Below, in pieces: positions 8,306-16,075 of a stretch of DNA of 29,255 bases. Numbering within the stretch: position 1 is the first letter of the stretch; every line of letters starts with the position of its first letter. The translations under genes were made by a program, and so were the position numbers. The notes under the pieces are model-generated. The model did no database searches and was not told where the DNA came from. It saw only the letters and a list, made by a program, of their open reading frames with translations. This stretch comes from Deltaproteobacteria bacterium. Lineage in GTDB: Bacteria; Desulfobacterota; Desulfobacteria; Desulfobacterales; JAFDCJ01. Where the stretch lies: assembly GCA_024277475.1 (NCBI GenBank), contig JAJRVC010000668.1, positions 1-29,255 on the forward strand, written 5' to 3'.

Positions 8306-10096
8306 GGCCCGTACTTTCTCTGTTTCTGCCGAATCCACTCTCAGCGTCGCCGGATCAATCACAACGCCATAATCTTCCAGGGCTTTTTCTACGCTCACAT
8401 ATCCATTGACCACATCCGCTTCCACCGCCTGGACGTCCCGCTGCAGAGGATCACCGTATCCGCCGCCGCCGGCACTTTCAAATTGAATGACATCACCGGC
8501 CAGGCACAGCGTTAGGCCACTGGGATCCCCGGTCTGTTCGTTGACCCGAAACCGGGCTCCGGCACCCGGCCCCGCACCGAACAGACCGCGGGGAGGATAC
8601 TTGTAACGTCCCGCCTGAACCGCAATCGAAGTCGGCCCCTGGGGAGCGTAATCATCGTCGGGAACCCGGATAATCATCTTTCTGCCCAAGCCGCCCCGCA
8701 TTTTCCCCGGCCCACCGGAGTCACAGACCAGGCTGCGTTCTTCCACGATCAAGGGCGTATCGCTTTCAAAAATTTCCACCGGCGTATTGGCCCCGTTAGC
8801 CGGAAAAATAGCACAGTGATGGCCGTCCATTCGACTGCCGGCCCCAAGGCCGCCCCCCCGGATAATCATAGTCAGCCAGGGGGCCGCGTTGTAGCGTTTG
8901 CCGTAAAAAATATTGGTTTGGGCCGGGGTGCCGCCGCTTTCTGCGATGATGTTGTCCGGGGTGGCTGCGGCCAGGGCTTTAAATACCATCTCGGTCATGA
9001 AGTGACCGATCTGCATCCGGGCCGCTACAGCCGCCGGGAATTTACAATTGACCACCGTACCTTCGGGAGCCGTCATCTTCACCGGACGGATGGCACCTTC
9101 ATTGATGGGGATATCGGGATCGAATGCGCTTTTGACGGCCATAAATACATAGGCATAAGTAAAATTATACACCACGTTGCCGCCCCAATCCACCTGGGAC
9201 GAGGTGCCGTCAAAATCAATATGAATATCGCTGTCCTTGACTTCCACCGCCACCTTGAGGGTAATGTCTTCCCGCTTTCCGGCCCCCTCGATGATCCCTT
9301 CATAGGGATAGATCCCATTGGGAATCTTCGATATGGCCTCCCGCATGCTCTTTTCAGTGCGGTCAATAATCTCATCGGCCAGATCATCCAGGGTGTCCAG
9401 ACCTTCATCTTCCAGCATTTCGACAACCTTCTGAGCACACACATGATTGGCAGCCACCTGGGAACGGATATCTCCGGTTACCTCCTCCGGTGTCCTGACG
9501 TTCCAGCGAATCAATTCTAAAACGCTTTCATTGAGAACCCCGGCCTCGTACAATTTTAAAGGGGGTATGAATATACCTTCTTCATAGACCTGGCGGTTGT
9601 CCGAGGCAACCCTGCCGCCGATGTCGGAGTGATGAAAGACACAAGCGGTAAACGCCACCGGCCGTTGCTTGTAAAATATGGGGCTCATCACGCAGACATC
9701 GTTCAAATGCCCGGCCAGAAGCCATGGATCGTTCACAATAAAAACATCACCCGGTTGATAGGCATCCAACGCAATAGAATTGATTAAAGTTTTGACCCCC
9801 AACGCCATGGCGCCGGCCTGTCCCGGAGTACAAAACGTTCCCTGTACCAGTTCCTGTCCGCGGCTGTCGGTAAACATGCAGGTATAGTCATGGGCGTCGC
9901 GCAAAAGACTTGAAAACGCTGTCCGGGCAACAGAAGCATCCGCCTCATCAACAATCGAAACCAGCCTGCGCCACAGAATCTCCAGTGTAATTGCATCGAA
10001 TTTTGATTTTGGATTTTGGCCGCCGGCCCGTAGGGGCCTACGCCCCGGAGGGATTCTGGATTTCTCCGAGTCCTTCAACTCTGCTCCGTTTTGCAT
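8288..10096 (-). CDS. Hydantoinase/oxoprolinase subunit B (HyuB family)
   Basis: The 602-residue product is a hydantoinase B subunit. The conserved domain starts at FDAITLEILWRRL (33-45). It then shows NDPW (122-125), GHLNDV (129-134) and HHSDIGG (155-161), the family's metal/active-site region, and ends in a glycine-rich AGGGGYGDP motif. With HyuA it forms an ATP-dependent cyclic-amide hydrolase (N-methylhydantoinase, 5-oxoprolinase, IaaCE type) or, in other branches, a ketone carboxylase. ATG 10096 is supported by AGGGGAG eight bases upstream. Between this start and the conserved domain lie about 30 extra residues. Residues 15-21 are encoded by an 18-base segment identical to the intergenic palindrome at 5216-5233, so a repeat seems to have inserted in frame into the 5' coding region. 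The 3' end, including the stop, is made of another repeat. Confidence 0.92.
   Translation of the reverse strand: MQNGAELKDSEKSRIPPGRRPLRAGGQNPKSKFDAITLEILWRRLVSIVDEADASVARTAFSSLLRDAHDYTCMFTDSRGQELVQGTFCTPGQAGAMALGVKTLINSIALDAYQPGDVFIVNDPWLLAGHLNDVCVMSPIFYKQRPVAFTACVFHHSDIGGRVASDNRQVYEEGIFIPPLKLYEAGVLNESVLELIRWNVRTPEEVTGDIRSQVAANHVCAQKVVEMLEDEGLDTLDDLADEIIDRTEKSMREAISKIPNGIYPYEGIIEGAGKREDITLKVAVEVKDSDIHIDFDGTSSQVDWGGNVVYNFTYAYVFMAVKSAFDPDIPINEGAIRPVKMTAPEGTVVNCKFPAAVAARMQIGHFMTEMVFKALAAATPDNIIAESGGTPAQTNIFYGKRYNAAPWLTMIIRGGGLGAGSRMDGHHCAIFPANGANTPVEIFESDTPLIVEERSLVCDSGGPGKMRGGLGRKMIIRVPDDDYAPQGPTSIAVQAGRYKYPPRGLFGAGPGAGARFRVNEQTGDPSGLTLCLAGDVIQFESAGGGGYGDPLQRDVQAVEADVVNGYVSVEKALEDYGVVIDPATLRVDSAETEKVRAGRNDE
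10015..10060 (-). repeat. GC-rich palindromic element inserted inside the hyuB coding sequence
   Basis: 10036-10053 is the exact reverse complement of 5216-5233 (18 bases). The flanking GGCCGCCGGCCCGTAGGGG completes a palindrome like that of the intergenic copy. It encodes roughly residues 13-28 of the HyuB protein, ahead of the conserved domain, without breaking the frame. Downstream on the coding strand, AATCCAAAATCAAAATTCG is another word-repeat type. Confidence 0.75.
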
Positions 10097-10529
10097 GACT
10101 TATGCTCCCCTGTTGTAGTAAATTTTAATTCTTTATTCCAAAATTGGGCTCCTCAACCCCCATATCCCTGATATGAAACTACACAGTTTTTGAACAGCGA
10201 ACCGCAGAATATCAAATGTCGAATGTCGAAGGAAGGAAACGCTTCGCTAAATCTTTTATAAAACAGACAGAATACATTCATTCGACGTTCGATGTTGGAT
10301 GTTCGATGTTGGACGTTCATCAGTTTCTTTTCCAATCAGACTGGTCGTTTTTTGGGCCGGCATCTGGGCTGACACATTACCTCTAACTTCTGCGCTCTGA
10401 AATCCGTTCCGGTTTGATCCCACCTTCCCAACCTCTCACCTTCTACCATTCGTTATCTGTCCTCTGTCCTCTGTCTTCTGTCCTCTGTCTTCTGTCCTCT
10501 GTCCTCTGTCTTCTGTCTTCCGACCTCTG
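10097..10529. other. 433-base gap between hyuA and hyuB, made of repeats
   Basis: This gap separates two subunits that normally are translationally coupled. It contains the dispersed hairpin-like element (10175-10335), about 100 bases of mixed sequence (10336-10440), and the CTGTCCTCTGTCTT array that begins at about 10455. No protein-coding gene is credible: the minus frame 10335-10153 only translates the repeat (its MNVQHRTSNIE reading is a familiar spurious product of such repeats). Confidence 0.7.
10175..10335 (+). repeat. Dispersed hairpin-like element, copy A
   Basis: From GAAACTAC to CATCAGTTTCTTTTCC the segment aligns with 27680-27802 in the same orientation. About 66 bases around GAAGGAAACGCTTCGC and AGACAGAATACATTCATTCG are nearly identical. 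Copy A has extra internal units of GTTCGATGTTGGAT near 10285-10315. Its left half (TCGAATGTCGAA) and right half (TTCGACGTTCGA) are imperfect inverted repeats, so the transcript could fold into a long hairpin. Partial copies lie at 807-856 and 17491-17545. Confidence 0.8.
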
Positions 10530-10545
10530 TCATCTGACATCTGCC
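10455..10545. repeat. Degenerate 7-base tandem array (CTGTCCT/CTGTCTT)
   Basis: About twelve units of TCTGTCCTCTGTCTTCTG-like sequence follow one another with unit length near 7. On the minus strand it reads GACAGAAGACAGAGG. The left part is downstream of the hyuA gene and the right end (10530-10545) overlaps it, supplying the last codons (RADVR) and the TGA stop. Confidence 0.85.
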
Positions 10546-12629
10546 CTCAAATCTATCCATACAAATCCATACTCATCAACGGCGGCTCGAGCATCTTCGC
10601 CAACGATGATGGTGGATTCTTTTTCCTCGATAATGGCCGGCCCCTTCATCACTGCGCCCGGGAAAAGTTTAAAGCGGTCATATACCGTAAATGGTATGTA
10701 CTCTTTGCGGACCAGCGAGAATGCCCGACGTTCTCCCTTGGTGCAGTCCTCAAGTTTTCCGGTGGTCTGCTGTAGCGGCGGTATACGAAACTCTCGCTGG
10801 GGAAGGCTTGCTCTGACCTTAAACGTCACAAATTCAACCGGAGTTTCCGGATAGGTTCGACCGTAAAGTTTTTTGTAGACTCGGTCGAAAAGTTCCCGAA
10901 TCTGAACCTTTTGCCACTGATTAAATGACTTTTGCTCAAGGCGAAGGTCGGTTTCCGCTCCCTGCCCCACAAAACGCATCATCAGGGTCCGCTCGAATAT
11001 CACCGTTTCATCCTTGTCCGCCTGCTGAAGTATGGCGGCACCTTCTTCTTCGAGTTCTTTAAATAAATTTTCGATCTCACCAAAATCGGCATCATCAAGG
11101 GTGACGCGGTGACTCCTGGTCAAATCAAAAGCCACCGGGGCTGTGAAAAAACCAAGTGCGGATCCTACGCCGGCCAGAGGAGGAACGAGAATCCGTGGTG
11201 CACCGATTTTTTTAGCCAGGCCATAAGCATGCACCGGGCCGGCACCACCGAAGGCGGAAATAGTCACGATATTCGGGTTTCCGCCTTTTTCTGCAATATG
11301 GGTTTTAGCCGCAGCTGCCATGGTCTCATTGATCAGATCGTGGATGCCGAAGGCCGCTCCCACCGCTGTGGTGCCAAGAGGCTTAGCAACTTTTTCTTCC
11401 AGAGCTTTTTCTGAAGCCGATTTGTCCAGCGGCATGGTACCGCCCAGAAAATAGTCGGGATCCAGATAACCCAGCAATAGATCGGCATCCGTCACCGTAG
11501 GATTTTCACCACCCCGCCCGTAACAGGCCGGCCCGGGATCTGCTCCGGCACTTTCGGGTCCTACCTGCAGAAGACCCATTTTGCTCATCTTGGCAATGCT
11601 GCCGCCACCGGCTCCGATCTCCATTAAATCTACTACCGGCACCTGGATGGGCAGGCCGCTTCCCTTTTTAAATCGTTGGACACGCCCCACCTCAAAGGTG
11701 GAAACCAGCCCGGCCTGGCCCTTCTGAATCAAACAGGATTTCGCCGTCGTTCCCCCCATGTCGAAGCAGAACATGTCCTTTATTTGAAACATCCGGCCGT
11801 AATGCTGGGATGCAATCACCGCCGCAGTAGGCCCGGATTCAATGATTCTAACCGGAAACTGCCGGGCGGTCTCAACGGAAGTGATACCGCCACTGGAAAG
11901 CATTATAAATAATTTTCCCTTAAAGCCGAGCGACTCCAGGCGGGAGGAAAGTTTGGCCAGGTATTTGGCAGTAATCGGTTTGACATACGCGTTGGTTGCC
12001 GTGGTGCAGGTCCTCTCATATTCGCGAATCTGGGGCAAAACTTCAAATGAGGTGGATAAATACAGATCCGGTGCCGCTTGATTAATTATTTTCTGAATCG
12101 CTTTTTCGTGCACCGGGTTTTCATAGGAGTTAATCAGACACACCGCTAAAGATTCGATCCCCTGTTCAAGCAGATCGGCAAGCACCTGACGCACTTCCTC
12201 CTCATCCAGTGCTTTGATCACCCGCCCGTCAACAGTGATACGTTCGGAGACTTCATGACGCAGCGATCGAGGCACCAGCGGCAGCGGATACTCGGCGAAA
12301 ATGTCATAAGCATCGTATCGAAGCTCGCGGCCCAACTCCAGCACATCACGAAATCCCCGGGTGGTAATCAAACCTGTTCTGGCCCCTTTTCTTTCAATGA
12401 TGGCATTGATCACCAAGGTGGTGCCATGGATGATTTCCTCGATTTGTGGCATAAATCCGGGTATACGCTCCAATAATTCCCGGATGCCCTGCTCCACCGC
12501 ATCAGATGGATCGCCCGGGGTGGTCAAACATTTGTTGATAGTAAATTCACCCGTATCATCGTTTACCAAAACAAAGTCCGTAAACGTGCCGCCGATGTCA
12601 CAACCCAATCTGTATTTTCCATTTGACAC
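10530..12629 (-). CDS. Hydantoinase/oxoprolinase subunit A (HyuA family)
   Basis: The 699-residue product is a complete ATP-dependent HyuA. LGCDIGGTFTDFVL at the N-terminus and FCFDMGGTTAKSCLI in the middle are the two phosphate-binding motifs of the kinase-like fold. GAGGGSIAK and SAFGGAGPVHA follow in the C-terminal half, as in 5-oxoprolinase. It should activate a cyclic amide by phosphoryl transfer, with the downstream HyuB completing hydrolysis; in the indoleacetate pathway this step opens the lactam of an oxindole acid. I set the start at GTG 12629 because AGGAGA lies six bases upstream and the motif then falls at residues 8-21. An ATG 45 bases further upstream is not supported by a binding site. 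It begins 93 bases after the mutase stop. The C-terminal codons and stop are formed by a tandem repeat. Confidence 0.92.
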   Translation of the reverse strand: MSNGKYRLGCDIGGTFTDFVLVNDDTGEFTINKCLTTPGDPSDAVEQGIRELLERIPGFMPQIEEIIHGTTLVINAIIERKGARTGLITTRGFRDVLELGRELRYDAYDIFAEYPLPLVPRSLRHEVSERITVDGRVIKALDEEEVRQVLADLLEQGIESLAVCLINSYENPVHEKAIQKIINQAAPDLYLSTSFEVLPQIREYERTCTTATNAYVKPITAKYLAKLSSRLESLGFKGKLFIMLSSGGITSVETARQFPVRIIESGPTAAVIASQHYGRMFQIKDMFCFDMGGTTAKSCLIQKGQAGLVSTFEVGRVQRFKKGSGLPIQVPVVDLMEIGAGGGSIAKMSKMGLLQVGPESAGADPGPACYGRGGENPTVTDADLLLGYLDPDYFLGGTMPLDKSASEKALEEKVAKPLGTTAVGAAFGIHDLINETMAAAAKTHIAEKGGNPNIVTISAFGGAGPVHAYGLAKKIGAPRILVPPLAGVGSALGFFTAPVAFDLTRSHRVTLDDADFGEIENLFKELEEEGAAILQQADKDETVIFERTLMMRFVGQGAETDLRLEQKSFNQWQKVQIRELFDRVYKKLYGRTYPETPVEFVTFKVRASLPQREFRIPPLQQTTGKLEDCTKGERRAFSLVRKEYIPFTVYDRFKLFPGAVMKGPAIIEEKESTIIVGEDARAAVDEYGFVWIDLRADVR

Positions 12630-12679
12630 TTTAAGTCTCCTAATCTGAATTCGGGAAACAGTGTTAAAATTCAAAAAAT

Positions 12680-12722
12680 ATCGTAATTCAGAATTCCGCC
12701 TTCCCCATTCCCAGTTCCCACT
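12680..12722. repeat. GAAGTGGGAA-type word repeat after the mutase stop codon
   Basis: On the minus strand the sequence directly after the mutase stop reads GTGGGAACTGGGAATGGGG and then GGCGGAATTCTGAATTACG. It belongs to the same degenerate family as the tracts after the thiolase (5300-5410), hyuB (8245-8305) and CoA-transferase (16000-16075) genes. Confidence 0.55.
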
Positions 12723-14357
12723 TCAAAAGATACTTGGTTCTTCCCATTCCCCGAAGATGTCCCGGAAAACGCCGGCCATCTCACCTACGGTGGCATACGC
12801 CCGGCAGCAGTCAACCAGCAACGGCATCACATTTTTACCGGCTCGTGTTCCCTGCTCCAGATCTTTTAACATTCGGGATACTTCCCGGTTGTCGCGGGTC
12901 CGGCGCAGTTCTTTGAGGTTGGAAACCTGCTGGTCCGCCCATTCTTCATTGTATTCATGAAGTTCCACATCAGTTTGATCTTCAGCTTCATCGGCATATT
13001 TATTGACACCGACCTTGATATATTCCCCCTTCTGAAGCCCCTTTTCGTATTCATAGGCCTGCCGGGCCACCTTTCGCTGGATAAAGCCGGTAGCCACTGC
13101 ATGCACCATGCCGCCGATTTCCTGGATTTGTTTCATTTCATCGAGAATTTTTTCCTCCATCTGTTTAGTCAGAGTCTCGATGAAATAAGAGCCTGCCAAA
13201 GGATCCACCGTGTCACGCAGCCCGACCTCATCCATGATGATTTCCAGGGTACGCAATGAAAGCAATGCGGCCCTCGGAGTCGGAATGGTATAGGCTTCGT
13301 CAAATGAGCAGAGCGCCGTGGTCTGAGCCCCGCTCAGTGCAGCTCCCAGGGCATAAAAAGCGCCGCGCATGATGTTGTTTTCAGGCTGGTCCTTGGTCAG
13401 TCCGCTGCCGCCGCCGCCGAAAAGACCCCTGAGAAATAATTTCTTTTTATCCTGTACACCATATTCCTCCCGCAGCATCTTCGCCCAAAGTTTTCGAGCC
13501 GCTCTAAACTTGGCAATTTGCTCCCAAAGGTTGCCGAACACATTCAGGTTGAAAGAAAAGCGCCCGACAGCATCCTCGGCATGCATCCCCCGCTGGATTA
13601 CATTATCCATGTATGCTTTGGCTATCTCAAAAGCACAGGCAATTTCCTGGGCAGGCGTCGCACCGGATTCGCGAATGTGATATCCGCAGATACTTACCGG
13701 ATTGCAGCGCGGAAGTTCTTGGGCTGAGTATTCAATACTGTCTCCCACCAGTCGGACCGCATCTTCCACCGGAAATATCCAGGCCCCGCGACCGATCATT
13801 TCTTTGAGAATATCATTCTGGGGTGTAGCACTGATTTTCTCCTTGGGGTAGCCGAATTTTTCCGCCACGGCTTGATACATGGCCAACATAATGGAAGCCA
13901 CGGCATTAATGGTCAGCCCGGAGCCGATTCGATCCAGTGGAATTCCTTCAAAAGCAATCTCGAAGTCCCGCAGGGAGTCAACCGGCATCCCGACGCGGCC
14001 CACTTCGCCGACGACTTTGGAATCATCCGAATCATAGCCCATCTGGGTCGGAAGGTCGAAGGCCACATTCAAACCCGTCTGACCATGGGAAATCATCAGT
14101 TTAAAGCGCTTGTTGGTCTCCCGGGGTGTACCGAAACCGGTGTATTGACGGGTGGTCCAGGCCCGGCTGCGATATCCCTGGGGATGCAGGCTGCGTGTAA
14201 AGGGATACTGCCCGGGATCACCGAGATCCTTCTCATAGTCGAATCCAACTTCATCGAGATCTTGCGGCGTATATACCGATTTTACACGGATACCGGATTG
14301 ATAGATCACTTCTTCAATGCCGTCTTTTTCATTTTTAACATATTTTGCAACACCCAT
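12723..14357 (-). CDS. Acyl-CoA mutase large (catalytic) subunit, methylmalonyl-CoA mutase family
   Basis: The 544-residue product is the TIM-barrel catalytic domain of a B12-dependent acyl-CoA mutase without the C-terminal cobalamin domain, which is encoded separately by the gene ending at 14623. Compared with the P. shermanii enzyme, the substrate-contact positions read Tyr72 (RQYTGF; Y89), Gln180 (QNDILKE; Q197), Arg190 (R207) and His227 (GYHIRE; H244). Arg190 is the residue that binds the substrate carboxylate, so the substrate should be a dicarboxylic CoA ester (succinyl/malonyl type). Isobutyryl- and 2-hydroxyisobutyryl-CoA mutases have Gln there. In the proposed pathway it would interconvert an arylsuccinyl-CoA and an arylmethylmalonyl-CoA (IaaGH type). 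Ordinary methylmalonyl-CoA mutase activity is the alternative. No MeaB-type chaperone gene is in the window. ATG 14357 has GAGG seven bases upstream. Confidence 0.92.
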   Translation of the reverse strand: MGVAKYVKNEKDGIEEVIYQSGIRVKSVYTPQDLDEVGFDYEKDLGDPGQYPFTRSLHPQGYRSRAWTTRQYTGFGTPRETNKRFKLMISHGQTGLNVAFDLPTQMGYDSDDSKVVGEVGRVGMPVDSLRDFEIAFEGIPLDRIGSGLTINAVASIMLAMYQAVAEKFGYPKEKISATPQNDILKEMIGRGAWIFPVEDAVRLVGDSIEYSAQELPRCNPVSICGYHIRESGATPAQEIACAFEIAKAYMDNVIQRGMHAEDAVGRFSFNLNVFGNLWEQIAKFRAARKLWAKMLREEYGVQDKKKLFLRGLFGGGGSGLTKDQPENNIMRGAFYALGAALSGAQTTALCSFDEAYTIPTPRAALLSLRTLEIIMDEVGLRDTVDPLAGSYFIETLTKQMEEKILDEMKQIQEIGGMVHAVATGFIQRKVARQAYEYEKGLQKGEYIKVGVNKYADEAEDQTDVELHEYNEEWADQQVSNLKELRRTRDNREVSRMLKDLEQGTRAGKNVMPLLVDCCRAYATVGEMAGVFRDIFGEWEEPSIF

Positions 14358-14497
14358 TCTTTTTCCTCTAACTTTTGGTTTGTATTAACACATAGGTTGA
14401 GCGGTTCAACGTTCACGGTTCCCAGCTAAATTGCCCTAACGGGTCTCTAACAATAGTATTACGCGTCAATCGGGTTAAATTCCATATTTCACCATAG

Positions 14498-14539
14498 GGG
14501 TGGCAGACACCCATCCAAACAAGGGTCTATTTTGACCCT
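14498..14539 (-). repeat. Two consecutive short hairpins between the mutase subunit genes
   Basis: GGGTG-GCAGA-CACCC (14498-14512) and AGGGTC-TATTTT-GACCCT (14522-14539) are two perfect stems of five and six base pairs, nine bases apart, in the 265-base gap 14358-14622. Neither is followed by a T-run on the minus strand, so they do not look like terminators. GGTGTCTGCCACC resembles REP-like sequences seen near IS200-type transposases, but that is only an impression. The rest of the gap (14540-14622) carries ACCCGTAACCCGCCACTC words. I see no cobalamin riboswitch. Confidence 0.45.
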
Positions 14540-14622
14540 CCTGCACCTTCCATTGAACGACATCTTACTCTATGCACTATGCCCTTATTACCCGTAACCC
14601 GCCACTCACAACCCGCAAAGCA

Positions 14623-15018
14623 CTATTTTACCACCCCGTGAATACCGGCAACAATATCGTCAAACGAGGTACCGCCGGGAAAGACCCCCTTAATTCCCAT
14701 CTCTTTTAATTTCGGGATGTCCTGTTTGGGAATGACGCCGCCCACAGTGACGGGAATATCTTCGATCCCTTCGGCTTTCATCATCTCCAGCAGTTTTTTG
14801 CAGATAGGAAGATGCGCGCCCGACATAATACTGAGGCCGATAACGTCGACCGCTTCCTGAACAGCCGTACGGACAATTTCCTCGATGGTCTGATGCAGCC
14901 CTGTGTATATGATCTCCATACCGGCATCCCGCAGGGCCAGCGCAACAACTTTCGCTCCGCGATCATGCCCATCCAACCCCGGTTTACCCACAAGAATCTT
15001 GATTTTCTTTTCCGTCAT
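14623..15018 (-). CDS. Acyl-CoA mutase small subunit, cobalamin-binding domain
   Basis: The 131-residue product is a stand-alone B12-binding domain. It begins MTEKKIKILVGKPGLDGHDRGAK, where His18 of the DxHxxG motif is the lower axial cobalt ligand. It continues with GLSIMSGAH and VTVGGVIPKQD, the usual corrinoid-tail-binding loops. It pairs with the large subunit encoded 265 bases downstream, as in archaeal-type and IaaGH-type split mutases. I use ATG 15018, where homologues begin. A TTG at 15036 would add six residues, but the GGAG it contains (15034-15031) is better read as a somewhat distant ribosome-binding site for ATG 15018. The region 15019-15199 contains no gene. Confidence 0.93.
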   Translation of the reverse strand: MTEKKIKILVGKPGLDGHDRGAKVVALALRDAGMEIIYTGLHQTIEEIVRTAVQEAVDVIGLSIMSGAHLPICKKLLEMMKAEGIEDIPVTVGGVIPKQDIPKLKEMGIKGVFPGGTSFDDIVAGIHGVVK

Positions 15019-15199
15019 GTGGTTAATAGTCTCCAATTGTATGGTGTTATTTTTTATGACTCGGATACAAACCGCAACGATTGAATATTTAAAGTCCGCC
15101 TGAACTGTATCAATTCCTAATTTGCTGAATCCCTCTATTTTTTTTATTTATCTGTGCCGATCTGTGTCCTAAATGTTAGAATTGACAGCTCACCGCCAC

Positions 15200-15916
15200 T
15201 CAGCGCTTTTTGCCGGCCCCCTTCTTACCAAATTCCCTGAGGACCTCTTCCTGTCCGCGTAAAATGTGCTCTCTTACCAGTTTCTCCACCCCTTCGGCAT
15301 CCCTTTTCCGCATAAATTTCAACATCTGGATATGGTCTTCATTGCTGATATGAGCTAATTTGTCGTCTTTTAAAATCATCTGTCTGAATCTGAAAATCTG
15401 ATCTCTGAGAGCGTTGATCATATGAATTAACCGGGGGCTTTTGCTGAACGCATAGAGCAAATCGTGGAATTCTGTATTGATCCCCGGCAACACATCCAGT
15501 TGCCCTTTGTTCAGGCACACCTGAAATTCTTCAATCTTTTTTTCAAGGGCTTTGAGTTCTTTAGATTGATGTTTTACGGTGGCCAGCCTGGCCGCATAGC
15601 CTTCCAGAACACTTCGAATACCAAAGGTCTCCTGGATGTCATTCCGACTCAGGCCCAGGACGGTAAATCCGCCCCGCGGCTGCCGCTCTATGAGCCCCTC
15701 GCGTTCCAGCTTGTGGATTGCCTCTCGGACCGGCGTACGGCTGATTCCCAGCATCTGCGCGATATGACTTTCAACAAGCCATTCTCCCGGCGTAATATTG
15801 CCGCGGATGATAGCCCGTTTCAGGTTATCGAAAACATGCTGTCCCAGGGATTTTCGCTCCTGCAGTACCTGCAAAGGCCCGGGATCAAAACCTTTTAATT
15901 CAGCTTTTTTCCTCAT
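15200..15916 (-). CDS. GntR-family transcriptional regulator, FadR/FCD subfamily
   Basis: The 238-residue product has an N-terminal winged helix with the typical GntR string PGEWLVESHIAQMLGISRTPVREAIHKLEREGLI, then an all-helical FCD ligand domain. FCD metal-ligand positions are suggested by FHDLL, NEDHIQML and REHILRG. Such proteins are usually repressors released by a pathway acid or CoA ester. It lies inside the catabolic cluster, between the CoA-transferase and mutase genes and on the same strand, so it most likely controls this cluster; the palindrome overlapping the promoter at 17363-17392 is its best candidate site. ATG 15916 is preferred over the adjacent TTG 15919, with AGGA about seven bases upstream. 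The basic C-terminal tail GKKGAGKKR is unremarkable. Confidence 0.93.
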   Translation of the reverse strand: MRKKAELKGFDPGPLQVLQERKSLGQHVFDNLKRAIIRGNITPGEWLVESHIAQMLGISRTPVREAIHKLEREGLIERQPRGGFTVLGLSRNDIQETFGIRSVLEGYAARLATVKHQSKELKALEKKIEEFQVCLNKGQLDVLPGINTEFHDLLYAFSKSPRLIHMINALRDQIFRFRQMILKDDKLAHISNEDHIQMLKFMRKRDAEGVEKLVREHILRGQEEVLREFGKKGAGKKR

Positions 15917-15999
15917 CAAACGTTCCTAAAAGCTACGACACATTTTCGTTTAATGTACGTTTTTTCTTTTAGATCTTTATCTTTCATCATTCAGGTTTT

Positions 16000-16075
16000 C
16001 AAATTCCACATTCCGAATTCCAACTTCCGCATTGCAACTTCACCATTCCTCATTCCTTTTTCCCACTTCCCGATT
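16000..16075. repeat. ATTCCGCATTCC-type degenerate word repeat after the CoA-transferase stop
   Basis: AAATTCCACATTCCGAATTC, CCAACTTCCGCATTGC, CACCATTCCTCATTCC and TTCCCACTTCCCGATTC follow one another up to the stop codon of the CoA-transferase gene on the minus strand. This fills about half of the 159-base gap to the GntR gene. A GntR promoter was not recognisable in the remaining AT-rich part. Confidence 0.65.

Noticed and set aside
10153..10335. 60-codon minus frame starting MEKKLMNVQHRTSNIE
   Set aside because: It translates the dispersed repeat element; similar strings are spurious products of such repeats.
10455..10545. Possible CRISPR or direct-repeat array
   Set aside because: Units are about 7 bases and degenerate, with no unique spacers and no cas genes nearby.
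8288..12629. Acetone/acetophenone carboxylase for the HyuAB pair
   Set aside because: Possible within the superfamily, but no additional carboxylase subunits are seen and the Mo hydroxylase, mutase and family III transferase fit lactam opening better. Kept only as an alternative.
14358..14622. Cobalamin riboswitch before the B12 mutase gene
   Set aside because: No B12-box or matching multi-stem architecture was visible; only two short hairpins.
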